The notes under the pieces: generated by a model
What the model was told of the DNA's origin: nothing
Databases searched by the model: none
The model's input: only the letters and a program-made list of their open reading frames with translations
Assembly (NCBI GenBank): GCA_964006375.1
Contig: OZ023268.1
Location: forward strand, 86,538,858 to 86,602,857
Source: Tillus elongatus
Taxonomy: Eukaryota; Arthropoda; Insecta; Coleoptera; Cleridae
Direction of reading: 5' to 3'
Length of the DNA: 64,000 nucleotides
Made by a program: the position numbers and the translations under genes
Shown here: positions 10,458 to 21,959 of the stretch, in pieces
Position numbering within the stretch: the first letter of the stretch is position 1
Layout of the letters: every line of letters starts with the position of its first letter

Positions 10458-11172
10458 ATAACCTGAAACAAATACGGGTTATGTAAAGAAAATGTTTCAA
10501 GAAGAGTGTTCTACAAACCCTTAACTTTCAGCTTTAAATGTCATTGACCTTCATTTTGCTAAAACATTTTCAGAAAATTCATTTCAAATAGACCCTTTCT
10601 CTGATGCTTTGGCAGTAGAAAAAAATATTTAATGAGGAGACCTCGGCTTTTGAATTTATAAAAGCATTTCAACGGTAAAGGTCAATATAATTGTTATTAT
10701 GCATGATATGAGAAAAAATCGTATACTTTAATTATAGGGTGTCTTGAGCTGCCTCTTACAATGACAGGATGGCCTGTAAGTCATTGGTGATACCTAAAAT
10801 ATTTTCTTCGAACATTCCTTATATCATTGCATTTGTCATCGAAATATGATGCATGTTCGTAAAAAGATCAAGACACAGTAAGTGAGAATTTTCATTAAAT
10901 GCTTCAAATTTCAATAACCCAATTGCTATTAACCTAAGGTTAGTTGGCTAGAAAACCAGATTTTTCGGAAGCATTTCAAGTTTATTCTCGAATTTTTTTT
11001 ATACATTTTCAAACAATAAGTTATTTTGATAAAATATGGTACATTGTTTCTACTATATAGGTTATACCGGTAGCCATACTGATGCCTGCATGCACTAAAA
11101 ACATATTTGCTATTAAAGACGTGTTTATGAAAATTCACTTTCATAACGCACTTGCTGCGTCCAGACTTTTTC
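10458..11172 (-). repeat. Family F repeat, partial copy F1
   Basis: Matches 54870-55638 in the same orientation, including the 300-bp subunit (10868-11172) bounded by inverted CAGTAAGTGAGAATTTTCAT and the standard terminus GCACTTGCTGCGTCCAGA at 11147-11168. The (TA)n part is missing. It lies between the two left termini of the P-like element. Confidence 0.7.
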
Positions 11173-11814
11173 TATATTCTCTCCTTTTCAAAATTCAGTA
11201 CAATGTAAAATAAAATAAAATAAATACTAAGCGCAAAGTGCGAAAACATGGCCAAGCTTTATTTTCGTTGGTATGTTTGTATCAGTGAACTGTATACTAA
11301 CTGGAAACGTTGGCTAGATGCAAGGTTTATGGATTAGATAGGTTGTCTGGTAACTTTTGACCAATCAGAAAGTGGCGCGGGAATACGTCACATGAAGTCC
11401 GAATTTAAATCTAGTGGTGCATTGAATATAGAAACCAGCCGGCATTTATATGTCCGTCTTTACAAAGTTATGTTCTTTTTGAACTTGTAACAAGATTAAA
11501 CATTTAATAATAAGTTGAAATTAAGATTTTGTTCACATAGTAACAGAAAGTATTGAAGTTTTAGGATATTATTCGATTTCAAAGTAATGGATTCAGTTAA
11601 TTAGTTTATCTTGAAAAGGATTAAAAATTAAATAATATTTATAAAATTATAAATTCATAATGCCTCAAATTGGACATAATTTTCTTCTTCTGAACTGCAA
11701 GTTTTTGGTTTCTTTTTCTTAATTGTTTTCCTATTTTACTTGATAGGCTTCATTTAATAACATGCAACTTTCATAATGAGTCAATTTTTTATTAAGTTTA
11801 TAATATTTAGGTGG

Positions 11815-12320
11815 GTATGTACTTGTACACATACAAAATAGTAGGTTTATAATTGTTGCAATCAATTTACAACCACAAAACTCCTACATCTTTGGAGTTG
11901 TAAAATAGTACACTGAGTTAGCACAATAAGTAAATAATGTTTGTATATAATATTTAAGGAGGTATTTATTTGTATACATACAAAATAATAGGTTTTTAAT
12001 TTTTACCATCAATTTCAAAGCAAAAAACCATACATCTTGTTACGGATTGTAAAATTATAATACATTGGTCTATTATATATAATAAAATAATTTTAGCACA
12101 TTGTAGTTAGGTAGGCATTTATTTGTACACATAAAAAGTCGTAGGTTTATAATTTTTACAATCAATTTCTAAGCAAAAAATTCATAGTAAAATAGTACAC
12201 TGGGTTAGCACAATAAGTAAATAATTTTAGTATATAATACTTACGTGGGTATCTATCTGTACACATATAAAATCGTAGCTTTATAATTTTTGCAATCACT
12301 TTGTAAGCAAAAACTTATAC
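11815..12320. repeat. Tandem repeat, about 145-bp unit, 3.5 copies
   Basis: The phrase TGTACACATACAAAATMGTAGGTTTATAATT recurs with drift at 11824, 11972, 12124 and 12259 (steps 148, 152, 135). Each unit also carries TAGCACAATAAGTAAATAAT-like sequence. It lies inside the P-like element, 3' of its gene. Confidence 0.8.
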
Positions 12321-12409
12321 ATCTTATACATCTTATATTTGATATTGAAATACTATATTGTGCTATTATAAAATTTCTGTTTGATTAGAAGTTAAAAGAT
12401 CTTTAAAGG

Positions 12410-13141
12410 CTATTTCACTCTATCTTCAAAATTAATGCCAGCTTCTTTTAGCCCTTTTTCGAGATCAGAAATATGTTGCTGCAGTAAATTTGAGTGATTT
12501 TCATAGTCATATTTTTTTCTTGAAACCTAGGTTTTCAATTTGCAATTCTTCATATTTTATTTTTAAGATATCATACTCTGTTTCTTTACTAAGGGGTGGT
12601 CTTTCTGATAAGTATATGCTCAAAGTTTCCTCTTGACGCTTAGTTTTATTAGCTGGTTCTCAGATGTTCAACGATGGTTCTTCATTTCTGCCAATTAAAC
12701 TCTCCACAATAGCTTTCCTATTTTTATACATCATTCTCTTGGACCTTTCACTCTCATTATGTTTTTCTTGCCCGTTCAACAGATATAATGAAGGAACAGC
12801 TGAAAATATAGATTTATTGCAAGTAGGTATAATAGGTACCCTCATAGGTCTTAGCCAAACTTCAACTACTACGTAGGTACTACATACACAAAATACATAA
12901 ATAATCAAAACCAACAAACATAAACTTTGTATCTGATTTTCTTAGATGCGTCGGTTGTGTATTCATTATCCTAACCCGCAACTCATCTTCAAAATCCTCT
13001 CTTATTTGCAACATGCCAGACACCTTTGCGATAACATTTTCTTACCCATTCTTTTTGAATCTTAGGCCTTTTAGGAAAAGAAAATGCCGTTTTAGCAATA
13101 TTTTTGCACGGTGATACGTTACAAATTGTTCCACTGCGCAT
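12410..13141 (-). pseudogene. THAP domain plus coiled-coil protein (P-transposase N-terminus)
   Basis: Starting at ATG 13141 the protein begins MRSGTICNVSPCKN, with the paired Cys of a THAP zinc finger (C-x4-C). FSFPKR and EWVRKC follow, matching the FxFP and Trp positions of the fold. A frameshift near 13010 moves the rest to another frame (SGMLQIREDFEDELR). The distal THAP landmark appears as SAVPSLYLL near 12790. Downstream comes a Glu/Lys/Leu-rich stretch (KIKYEELQIENLGFKKKYDYE, then LLQQHISDLEKGLKEAG) that would form a coiled coil before a stop at 12410. THAP domains bind DNA; in P transposases the coiled coil mediates oligomerisation. No RNase-H-like catalytic part is present. Frameshifts and a lost second Cys/His block make this a relic. 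Confidence 0.7.
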
Positions 13142-13749
13142 CTTAAAAGATATTTAGGTTAAGGTATCTATTGGCTTCTTTTTTTAAGTAGGTATAATTT
13201 ATTTTTTGAAATTAGACACATATCTACGTTTATGATGAAGTACCGATTTAATTCTTGATTAAATAACGTCCAATTCGTCCTAAGGTTGATTTACGGTACA
13301 CTTATGTTTACAACATTACTACAAAACACTTTAAAAAATAAAATACAGTCTTTAATATAATAGTTGGGATTTAACTGCTATTTGGTACAAAATAAACATT
13401 AAAATATGTCTGTAACTGATCGTATTCGAAAAATTTTTAGCAAACACATTCAAAGTTACGTAAATTTCTAATGAATATTATTTAAAGCACCAAAGCCAAA
13501 CTTAAACTGTTAGCATTTAGACTTCACATGACGTATTATCCTCCTCTCGCGTCTGTCCCCTCTCGGTGTTACCAGACAACCTGTCTAATCTAAAAACCTT
13601 GATTATGCAGTATACACACAGCATAAAAATCAACTTTCTTATGCTGTGGTATATAATTTATAAATTTCAGAATAGAGGATCAATTCACATTATGGATTGA
13701 TACCTAAACCCTAAACCACGGCATAATAAACAATTCTTGTGCTGTGCCT

Positions 13750-14135
13750 AAACTCTGGACTTATCCAAAACACTATCTCGGTGCGGAACCAGGTAGTGTG
13801 TTGTCACCACAGCTCCAAATAACACAAAATGTTATAAAATAGAGACCATTTCTTCCCCAATATAGGGACAAAGTATGTAAGGCTAGATTTATTCTCACTA
13901 CAATTAGAACCATAGACCGGTTTCGCTCTACTTAGAGATCGTCAGTACGGCATACTAACTGCAGAGAAAATACACCTATAACGTAATACGGCTATGGTAG
14001 CCAGCCTCGCAAAATTAAGTGAGATGTAAGACACGCTTTTTACACGTGTCGCTATCTTGTTGCGGAACAAAGTAGTACGTTGTCACGGGAGCTCCAAATA
14101 AGACAGAATATAAAAAAATAGAGATTGCGTACAAC
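13750..14135 (-). repeat. Hammerhead-bearing repeat with direct repeats (P3 family)
   Basis: Two related blocks of about 80-90 bp sit in direct orientation 285 bp apart (about 13755-13850 and 14040-14135), sharing TGCGGAAC, GTTGTCAC and AGCTCCAAATAA. A hammerhead ribozyme fold lies between them. The layout resembles a tandem pseudo-LTR of a Penelope-like element or a small noncoding hammerhead retroelement. No coding sequence is attached. Confidence 0.55.
13909..13951 (-). ncRNA. Hammerhead ribozyme candidate, P3 family
   Basis: Minus strand from 13951: GCCGUA (helix I), CUGACGA core (13945-13939), U, helix II CUCU/AGAG around AAGU, C, GAAA core (13924-13921), then CCGGUC with an A-U and C-G helix III. 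Predicted cleavage follows 13915. Helix I partner UAUGGU (13914-13909) gives 6 pairs including two G-U. All core nucleotides are present. The base opposite the extra U of helix II is C, a mismatch. Confidence 0.65.
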
Positions 14136-14661
14136 CAACTAACAATTTAGTAAGCTTGCACTGATCTCTTCACTATCATAATATCAGCGTCATCGGAGGC
14201 TCGAATGACTTTGATTCCAGCTCATGTAAGGAGCCTGGATAGGAGCGTGATGAAACGCACCTTATTTTTGTTATTTGACAAGAACGCTCCTTGAGGTGCC
14301 GTTGAAGGTGTGGCATTATCGATTACAATCTCCGCCGCTGGTTCACTGCTGCATTTGCGTTTTGTGTTACTTCTTGCCCGAAGAATGCACTGGTTATTTA
14401 TTAATAAGTAAGACGTGTCAAATGTCTATTTTCCCTTTTCATTATGGGAAAACGAATTAGATGAAGAGCATTCAATGTCAGTCAAAACAAACAGCTCGTA
14501 GTGTTTGACTTTTTTCGTATTTTGCAACTACATTTTAACTCAGTGCAACCTATTACTATCGTTGTTTTTAAATTATGTAAGTTGTTAGTACGATAATATC
14601 GGGCAGAAAAAACTATCTGGCGCAAAGATGAACACAATCGGACGTTTGGTTAGGTCGCTAA
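14136..14661. other. Spacer, nothing recognised
   Basis: No repeats shared with the rest of the window and no credible coding region. A 61-codon open frame at 14275-14460 has no family resemblance. Confidence 0.5.
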
Positions 14662-15188
14662 TAGTACAGGCAATAGAGAATTTGTTTCTGCATTAAACTA
14701 CAGGAGTTATTTCTTTAATAGATAGGTTCTGAATGACGTACTAAATGTAAAAACACAAAATCCTTACAAATTAGGAGGGCGGAAGTGCCGCCATTTTGAG
14801 AAAAATCGTTTCGGCCTATATCTCCGCAACCGTGCACTTTAGGCCAAAAATGATAATGACCTTTATTGTAGATAATTGCATTTATCATATTTTTTGTAAA
14901 ATAATTTTTTTATATAACTCACCGTTTACAACTTATATGACTATTAGCATTCATTTAGTGACTTTTTTTACCTATATCTTTGTTAATAATTGTTTAAAAA
15001 ATAAAATGCTTATAACTTAACTTTTTAATCGACAAATTTTCTAGAACTCTTACTTAAAACTTTTTTTCCTCAAATTAATATTAGTGAATTTTTTTTAAAA
15101 AAAAATTCACTGAGACCCTGACTTTTGATTTTTTTTTTCAAATGTGCGTTAATTATGTCCCCTAGAACACATATCCGGGGTCAGTTAC

Positions 15189-15278
<90 letters not shown>

Positions 15279-16213
15279 ACGATAACTCAAAAAATAATGG
15301 GCCGATTTTGATTAAATTTGGTAAATATCTTCCTTTTGCAAGTGGCTTGGTAAGTTTGTTAGCCAGGAAAATCGGCCCAGGTTTTCCCGGAAAATTTTGT
15401 GTTTTCTTTCAAAAAAAAATCGTATCTCTGGAAATAACAAAGTAAGGGCAACCAAATTTGGTACGCCGGTTTATATCATAATAGGTAAATTACCTACCAA
15501 AAGTTAGTTTTGTAGGTTAAAAAAGTTATAGGCATTTAAAGAAAAATTAATTGGGGTTTTCCCCAAAACGTCCAAGTCGCGATTTAAAACGACAAAATTG
15601 GCAATATTTACGCAACGAACCTGAAACTAATATAGGCTATGAAAAGAAAATGTCTCAAGACGAATGTTTTACAAAGCCTGAAGTCTTAGCTTCAACCGTC
15701 ATTGTCCTTCATTTTACTAAAATATTTCCAGAAAAAATTCACGATTGAAAAGTGCAACATTTAACGCGTTATAACTTTGAAAATATTGATTTGAGAATTC
15801 AAAGTTTTTAGTAAAAGTTGTAGGAAATTTGTCGATTGAAAAGTTAAGTTATAAGCATTTTATTTCTTAAACAATTATTAACCAATATATAGGTAAAAAA
15901 ACAATAAATGAATGCTAATAGTCGTATAAGTTGTAAACGGTGAGTGATACAAAAAAAAAATTGACAAAAAAGATGGGAAATGCAATTATCTACAATAGTG
16001 GTCATTACTATTTTTGGCCTAAAGAGCACGGTTGTGGAGATATAGGCCGAAACGGTTTTTCTCAAAATGGCGGCACTTCCGCCCTCCTAATTTGTAAGGA
16101 TTTTATGTTTTTACATTCCGTACATCATTCTGAACCTATCTCTAAAAAAAATAACTCATGTAGTTTAGTGCATTATGGACAAGAGTAACGGGCTCCTCTA
16201 TTGCATGTACTAT
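14662..16213. mobile_element. Long-TIR noncoding element, family E copy 1
   Basis: Ends AGTACAGGCAATAGAG and the inverted CTCTATTGCATGTACT. TIRs are about 400 bp (14664-15080 and 15790-16211) and share ACAAATTAGGAGGGCGGAAG and the ATGGCGG/CCGCCAT block in opposite orientation. The core (15083-15740) is family F-type sequence in reverse orientation: the AGTGAATTTT hairpin, the CCGGGGTCAG block, (TA)n, and the GATAACTC block. No transposase is present. A larger sister copy is at 37870-40846 with the same junctions between TIR and core. Confidence 0.8.
15193..15271. repeat. (TA)n array in family E
   Basis: About 79 bp of TA between the TCAGTTACAATT block and the GATAACTCAAAAAATAATGG block, the standard position in the family E/F core. 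Confidence 0.98.
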
Positions 16214-17619
16214 AAGCTTAGAACTCTAAACATCCAAGATGACAGCGGTTTTCCCAAGATGACGGATTTTCCCCAAGTGTGATTGTTTGGGACTTCTAAG
16301 ATTTGAACTAGGACATTATCCTCAATGTTTGTGCAAATTTTTAGATTGGAAGGTTATCCATATCCATTATCCACAGACTAAATTTAACATCAATAAGTTT
16401 GAACAGATCCAATGATTTGCGGACGACATAACGTATGTTACGTTATCTATTGCAATATTAAAAGCTCGCTCTTATAACGCACTTGCTGCCTCCAGACTTT
16501 ATAAAGCTTCCATATACTCTGACAAGAAAGCATATACGAATCACAACTGTCTTAAAAACACGGGTTAGGAGCCCCAAGACCCTAAGATTGTCTAAGACTG
16601 TTTTTTACTATAAAAAAGAGAAACGATAGACAAGTGTCAGCTAAAAAAGGTTTAATAATTGCAAAAGAAAAAAAAACACCCAGGTTCAATCTCAGTACAT
16701 ACAATACCTACGATTGCATCTACTTGTACACATGCTATCTTTGATGTTTTATAAAGTCAGTAAACTTTTACAAGACTTTTCTCTATATTGATACAAGTGT
16801 TTTGGGACAATATTATATTCTTCCCCAGACTGTTATATTTGTAAGAGAATTCCTATTGTGATGGTTGTTTCGTTGTAGCATTATTGCCGATTTTTGTACA
16901 GGCAGCAGCGGATGAAGGTATTGAAGATGTCATAAGCACTCATCCGAATTTTCTATCTTTTATTCGAGGTGTAGCGCAATCGAGTTCTGCAACAAACAAT
17001 CGCAAAACTCACTGGGGATCCGTTGTTAAAATAAGGCAGCGCGACGGTCGGTAAAGCACGGCTCGATTTTGTGCTTATTTTATGTGACTGAGCTGTGATG
17101 TCAAAAGTTACGAGAAACAATCCGAATGTTGGATTAAATGTATATTGTATTTGCTGTAAAATATTTCCATTGAAGTATAAAAAATCTGTTCCAGAGGCGA
17201 GTTTTTGGGGCACTGGTTCTGAATTGCCCGATTGTAAACAAACTTATTAAGTTAGATGTGGCCTCAATTCGTTCGTTGTGGTTGACATAACTTAATAAAA
17301 CTAAACAGACACTAAACACAGACAGAGAGTTTTTTCCTCTAATTTCATAATTTCTACATTTTCTGTAACTTAGGCAGAAAATGTTTTGGCAGCAGCATGA
17401 GTTATGATAGAGACTTTTCATAGAAATCTGCCAAATCGCAAAAAAGACTTCCCTTCATTAAAACCTGTCAAATTACGAAAAATATCCCCCTTCACAAAAA
17501 CCTGTCAAATCACGAAAATATATAATTTCAATTTGATTTCCTAAAATAAAAAAGTTGGCTTGATCAAATTTATAAAGATGTTTTATCTACCCTTTTTGGT
17601 ACCTTTTAGTTAATAAGTA
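16214..17619. other. Spacer with one family F terminus
   Basis: At 16463-16503 there is a single family F end (AACGCACTTGCTGCCTCCAG). Otherwise no repeats or credible genes. Short open frames at 16953-17421 on the minus strand have no recognisable motif. Confidence 0.5.
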
Positions 17620-17661
17620 CAGTTGGAGAAACCCAAATCACCACAACACATATTTCAGAGA

Positions 17662-17702
17662 CCTTACGATCGTTTCGTTGACAATGTCAACATTTTCAGA
17701 GG
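17662..17702 (-). ncRNA. Degenerate hammerhead ribozyme, P2 left arm
   Basis: Minus strand: CCU, CUGAAAA (consensus CUGANGA with G8 changed to A), U, helix II GUUGAC/GUCAAC with a 3-nt loop, GAAA, CGAUCG stem, UA cleavage site, then AGG pairing with CCU. The stems are good but the core base change should abolish cleavage. Confidence 0.55.
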
Positions 17703-17958
17703 AAGATGAGATAAACAACATCTTAGATCGAAAGGGAACGTGCAGATTCCTTAAATAACTCGGTTCCTTTAAACCTATATTAGATAAGGGCTCATAAATT
17801 TGACCACCAGAAGATTAAAAGCAGGTCTTCGACTTAGTAGTTTCACTACACAATAAACAAACGATCGTTCTTGGACGACAATTTTACTTCGGACTAGTTC
17901 GTTTACCTTGACGCGATATAAATACACTGGAGCTAGTTTTTTAGTTTATAAATTTCTT

Positions 17959-17999
17959 CCTTTGAAGATATTGACATTGTCAACGAAACGATCGTAAGG
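17959..17999 (+). ncRNA. Degenerate hammerhead ribozyme, P2 right arm
   Basis: Plus strand: UUGAAGA (first C of the core changed to U), U, helix II UUGAC/GUCAA, GAAA, CGAUCG, UA, AGG. The damaged position differs from the left arm, so both arms descend from a motif with an intact core. Confidence 0.55.
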
Positions 18000-18114
18000 T
18001 CTCTGAAATATGTGTTGTGGTGATTTGGGTTTCTCCAAGTGTACTTATTAGTGCTCATCACAGGTTTCAGTTTTCACATAGTGACCTTTTAGTTAATAAA
18101 ATTTAAAAAAATGC

Positions 18115-18399
18115 ATCAAAATGCTCTACCATAACGGACTTGCTGCGTTCAAACTTTTACTATGGTTATATATAGTTTCTTCGTTTATAAAATTATTGAC
18201 TGAAGAGAGCGATTTTTTAATTTTTTAAAATAAAAACGCATAGAGTCAAGACTATATGTGTCTGTAATAGTTTTTCGCTTCAGACTTATTGTCTATTTGA
18301 TACAAAATATATATGGGTGTTTTTACTAGGTATTTTATTATTAATCAAAATTTTGCGAGCGACACCTCGACTTAAGTAGTTGAAGTCCAATGCCCGATA
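18115..18399. other. Family F terminus and spacer
   Basis: A diverged family F end (CCATAACGGACTTGCTGCGT) sits at about 18128-18147. The rest has no recognisable feature. Confidence 0.5.
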
Positions 18400-21330
18400 A
18401 AGATAGAGTAGTACCCTGCCATGCATAGACTGATACATTTCGTCCCCTGTGGTCCGGGGGCTAACTAAAAGAATAGGCCCATGGTAACTCCTGCCTACGA
18501 GGCGACTAATCGGAGTCAAGCAGGTGGTAGTGAAATTTTCCTTTACGTGATACTAAAGGATTTTTTCACGCCCGAGGAGGTACCACCCCATACATCACGG
18601 ACGTTTCCAGTTGTGGTGTATGAGTCGGTTTCCCTTATAAGCAAAAATGATGATGGCTCCACCTTGTACAAAAGATTCCGGAAGTAAAATACCCCTCCTT
18701 TCGGATCTCGCAGAGAGGGGTGTACAGGGGGTGCCAGAATCATGATTTAACATATCCTTCTCAAATATATCTGGCCTAAATTCTAACCTGAACTCCGTCC
18801 ACCATTTCCTCCAGGCTAATAGGCCCCAACTCCTCTTCCTCACCGAAACCCAAATCAGTGCCAAAACCGCCACTAATCACCTTAGTTTACCGGGGTATGA
18901 GCTCCTTACGTCCTTTAGATTGCATGGGGGCGTGTGCGCATACGTCCGTAACAATCTACCATGCACCAGACTCCCCAATTTAGAAGCTGGAGGAAAAGAC
19001 ATACTACGGATAAAACTCTCTCTCAGGGCTGAAACTAAATTCATCTGTTGCATTTACCGGTCACTTTCTGACAACAACTTTGTTCAGCTCTTTGACTACC
19101 TTTCTGAAAAACCGACCATCTGATTTCTGAATATCCTTCCTCCGAGGTCACTATTCTTGGTGACTTCAATGTCCATAATAAGGAATGGCTAGGATCTTCA
19201 AAAACCGATCCACAAGGGAGAGCAGCGGAGGTCTTTGCACTCAGCAATTCTTTAGCCAATATGGTTCAGCAACCTACTTACTTTCCTCGCATTCCAACAC
19301 ACAGCTCAAATCCCTTGGATCTCCTTCTTACTACAAATCCTGAATGCTATAAGATATCAGTCACCGCCCCTCGATCGCTCAGACCATGGCGGCCGCTTCC
19401 TCAGCAATGCAATTCGAGGTCACACAGTCGTTACACCCACGTATCGTTTGACACTACAACTCCGCGAACTGGGACAAAATGCGAGATTACTTTGCCTCAT
19501 TTCCATGGGCGTCTGTCTGCTCCTCTCATCCTGACCTCTCTGATATCTCACAAAACGTCACCGAAATTATCCAAGCTGGCATGGAATTATTTATTCCACG
19601 TATACAGAAAACCTCTTTAGCCACTCAAAAGCCCTGGTTCTCTAAATCCTGTGACAAGGCCAGACTTGAAAAAATCAAAGCTCACAAAACGCTTCTACAC
19701 AATCCTAGTCAAGAAAACCGTCAAGCATTTAACGACGCAAAAATGGCTATTTCCGCCATGTTTCTGAGGAAAAAACTCGTTTAATAAGCACATCAAAAAC
19801 AAGGTCCTCTTAAGCTCCAAGGGCAACAAACCCTTCTGGACTCTTGCTAAATATATTGGGAATAATTTTTGCAAGAACACGTTCCCACCTCTTGTCTCAG
19901 GGGATGAAATTGTTTCTAGCGCCCTGGGCAAGGCTGAACTTTTTGCCTCGTTGTTCGCCGGCAATTCTACTCTCAACCCACCTCCAAATGTTCAACCACC
20001 AACAGTCCCCAATGTCGCGCATAAAATGACGGATATCATTTTCAAAACTAAAAAGGTACGAAATATGCTCTCTTCTCTTAATACCAGGAAAGCCTTGACG
20101 AGATCCCAGCAATTGTTCTCAAAAAATGCGCACCAGAACTTGCTCGTGTTCTGATTCGTCTATTTCAGACATCTTACAATAGAGGCATATTCCCTAGTAA
20201 CTGGAAAACTGCTCAAGTACAACCCGTCCCCAAGAAAGGATCCAAAGCGCTTCCTAGCAACTACAGGCCTATTTCTCTCCTTTCAGTCATCTCCAAAGTG
20301 ATGGAAAAGTATATAAACAGCGAATTACTAAAATTTCGTGAAAAACAGTCTAATCCACGACAGGCAGTATGGATTCCGTCAGCGCAGATCAACTGCCGAC
20401 CTCCTTTCCTTTGTCACCCACTCTTGGGACAAGTCTATGGAACTACACGGTGAATCCCAGATTGTCGCTCTAGACATATTCAAAGCATTCGACCAGGTCT
20501 GGCACGCAGTAGGGCCTACTTTGTTTCTTCTCCACATCAATGACCTCCTTTCTAGCATATCCAACCCAATTCACAGTTACGTGGACGACAGCACCCTCTA
20601 TTCAAATATACAATATTCTAAGCCTGTCTCTTTAGCCCAATTAGATGAGGATTGCAGACTCATTGAGCGTTCTGTCTCCGTGGATCTCTAAAAAATATTA
20701 GAGTGGGGAAGTAGAAATCTTGTACAATTGAACCCCACCAAATCTCAGTCGTGCTTTCTTTCTCATAAGAGATACACCAGCCCTAGACCCATCACAATGA
20801 ACAACCAAGTTATTCAAAGTAATGAGTCCTTTTCACTTGTTGGCATTTCTGTGGATCGAAATCTCAATTGGCACCAACATGTCACATCAATTGCAGAAGC
20901 GGCTGCTAAGAAATTAGGTTTCCTCTTCCGGGCTCGCAAATACTTTTCATCTCTATACCTTATATACTTCACAAATAAGGCCAAACCTTGAATATGCTTC
21001 CACATCTGGGGTGCTGCTGCCGCTTATACACTTTCATAGTTCCTCCACCTGCTGCCCCCAACAGATCTACCAGGGGAACAGAGCCAATGCACTCTTTTAC
21101 TGTCCAGGTCAGCAGACATAGGACATCTTCTTATGCCCGCTCTTTTGTCCCGAAGACTTCCAAGTTGTGGAATTCCTTGCCGGCGCATGTGTTTCCTTCT
21201 CCTCCGAACCTCCAAACCTTCAAGTCCAGAATTAACAAGTTGCCTCTTTCCTCCTTGTCGACACCTACGGTACGATAGTAAGCCTTCGTGGTGTGTTGTT
21301 GAAAAAAAATACTACAAGTGTAAATAATCA
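18400..21330 (+). mobile_element. Non-LTR retrotransposon, near full length, degraded
   Basis: Plus-strand LINE. The 5' part (18420-18560) is a GC-richer leader with CTCCTGCCTACGAGGCGACT, a motif I recognise from leaders of insect non-LTR elements. An AP-type endonuclease domain, a linker, a reverse transcriptase and the short C-terminal tail typical of CR1/Jockey-like elements follow. The 3' boundary is near 21330; no clean tail or target duplication was identified. Confidence 0.8.
18760..21278 (+). pseudogene. APE-type endonuclease and reverse transcriptase polyprotein (broken)
   Basis: Endonuclease motifs in order: LLFLTETQ (metal-binding Glu) near 18825, HGGVCAYVRNN at 18921, LGDFNVHNKEW near 19155, NPLDLLLTTN near 19315, and SDHGG near 19380. 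RT motifs: PVPKKGSKALPSNYRPISLL near 20230, YGFRQRRSTADLL at 20370, VALDIFKAFDQVWHA at 20465, and YVDDSTLYS (catalytic YxDD) at 20579. Between FDQVWHA and GPTLFLLHIND about 60 residues are missing, an internal deletion that removes RT block 3-4. The C-terminus has VGISVDRNLNWHQHV and KTSKLWNSLPAHVFP. There are frameshifts at about 19120, 19390, 19790 and 20100, and stops at 20690 and 20990. It cannot be functional. The closest group is probably Jockey/CR1-like; the exact clade is not decided. Confidence 0.85.
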
Positions 21331-21604
21331 TTCAACGCTAATCAAACAATCCAAGCAACATGTGTAAAACGCACTGCCCGAACTAGCATTCGAGAAATCA
21401 CGGCCGCTAAAATCCCGAAGACCAATTAAATCGTTTGTCAACAATTCGGACGTTAGAATTACATGACATGAATTTGTGAAGTAATCGTCTTTTGATTTGG
21501 GAGTGGGAATTCAATACAAGATTAAAAATACACTATATTTATAGCTTGATGAATGGCGCTAATTAAAGTTTTAGACTGAAAACATAGCATAGAGAGGAAA
21601 GATC
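21331..21604. other. Spacer between two non-LTR elements
   Basis: Nothing recognised. Confidence 0.4.
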
Positions 21605-21959
21605 AGGGTTTCAAGTTTCAAGTTTATTCATCCAGAAAAATTACAAAGCAAACAAAATCCGTTATAGGCGATAGTCCACTGAACATAGGCTAGCTTATAG
21701 AGTAAAATCGTACAGAGGTGAACAAGTTACCTGTACATAGGTTGCCTTACAAAAAAAAGAATAGCTAATCTAAACTCTCGTATATTAATTAAAAAACTGA
21801 AATACATAATCCCCCATATAGAAAACTCACTCAAAAGTAATAAGTACCGGCAGTAGTAACCAAAATGGAATCATTCAACTCGTTATAAAGTTTTTAAATT
21901 TCCCCTTTATAGTATATTTACCTGCATTTAGCGATTTGAGGTCATTTGTCATTTCTAGC

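Larger units (their letters stand above)
10403..13603 (-). mobile_element. P-like DNA transposon with THAP-domain gene
   Basis: Left end CAAGGTTTATGGATTAGATA, right end the inverted TTAGACAGG-type sequence finishing AAAAACCTTG at 13603. ATTATGCAG is present immediately outside both ends (10394-10402 and 13604-13612), a likely 8-9 bp target duplication. The left terminus is present twice (10403 and 11321). The space between is partly filled by a family F repeat. The coding relic on the minus strand carries a THAP zinc-finger N-terminus followed by a coiled coil, as in P transposases. The catalytic core is missing, so this is a non-autonomous derivative. Confidence 0.65.
17620..18085. mobile_element. 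Inverted PLE pseudo-LTR pair (P2 family)
   Basis: Two arms of about 90 bp in opposite orientation (17625-17715 and 17960-18060) share AACCCAAATCACCACAACAC, GAGACCTTACGATCGTTTCG and TTGACAATGTCAA. The interval between them (17716-17955) is noncoding. The same family is found at 1295-1490 and 52107-52625, the latter with a Penelope-like protein motif. Each arm contains a hammerhead-like core with one damaged position. Confidence 0.65.

Noticed and set aside
12660..12917. Two overlapping open frames on opposite strands proposed as separate genes
   Set aside because: The minus frame belongs to the THAP/coiled-coil relic; the plus frame is its shadow.
16045..16070. GGCCGAAACGG resembling the 3' half of a hammerhead in the family E TIR
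   Set aside because: No CUGANGA core or partner helix is found upstream on either strand.
15844..16188. Open frames of 73-82 codons on both strands
   Set aside because: They lie in the family E TIR and recur as mirror images at 14796-15020 and 40605-40802, so they are repeats, not genes.
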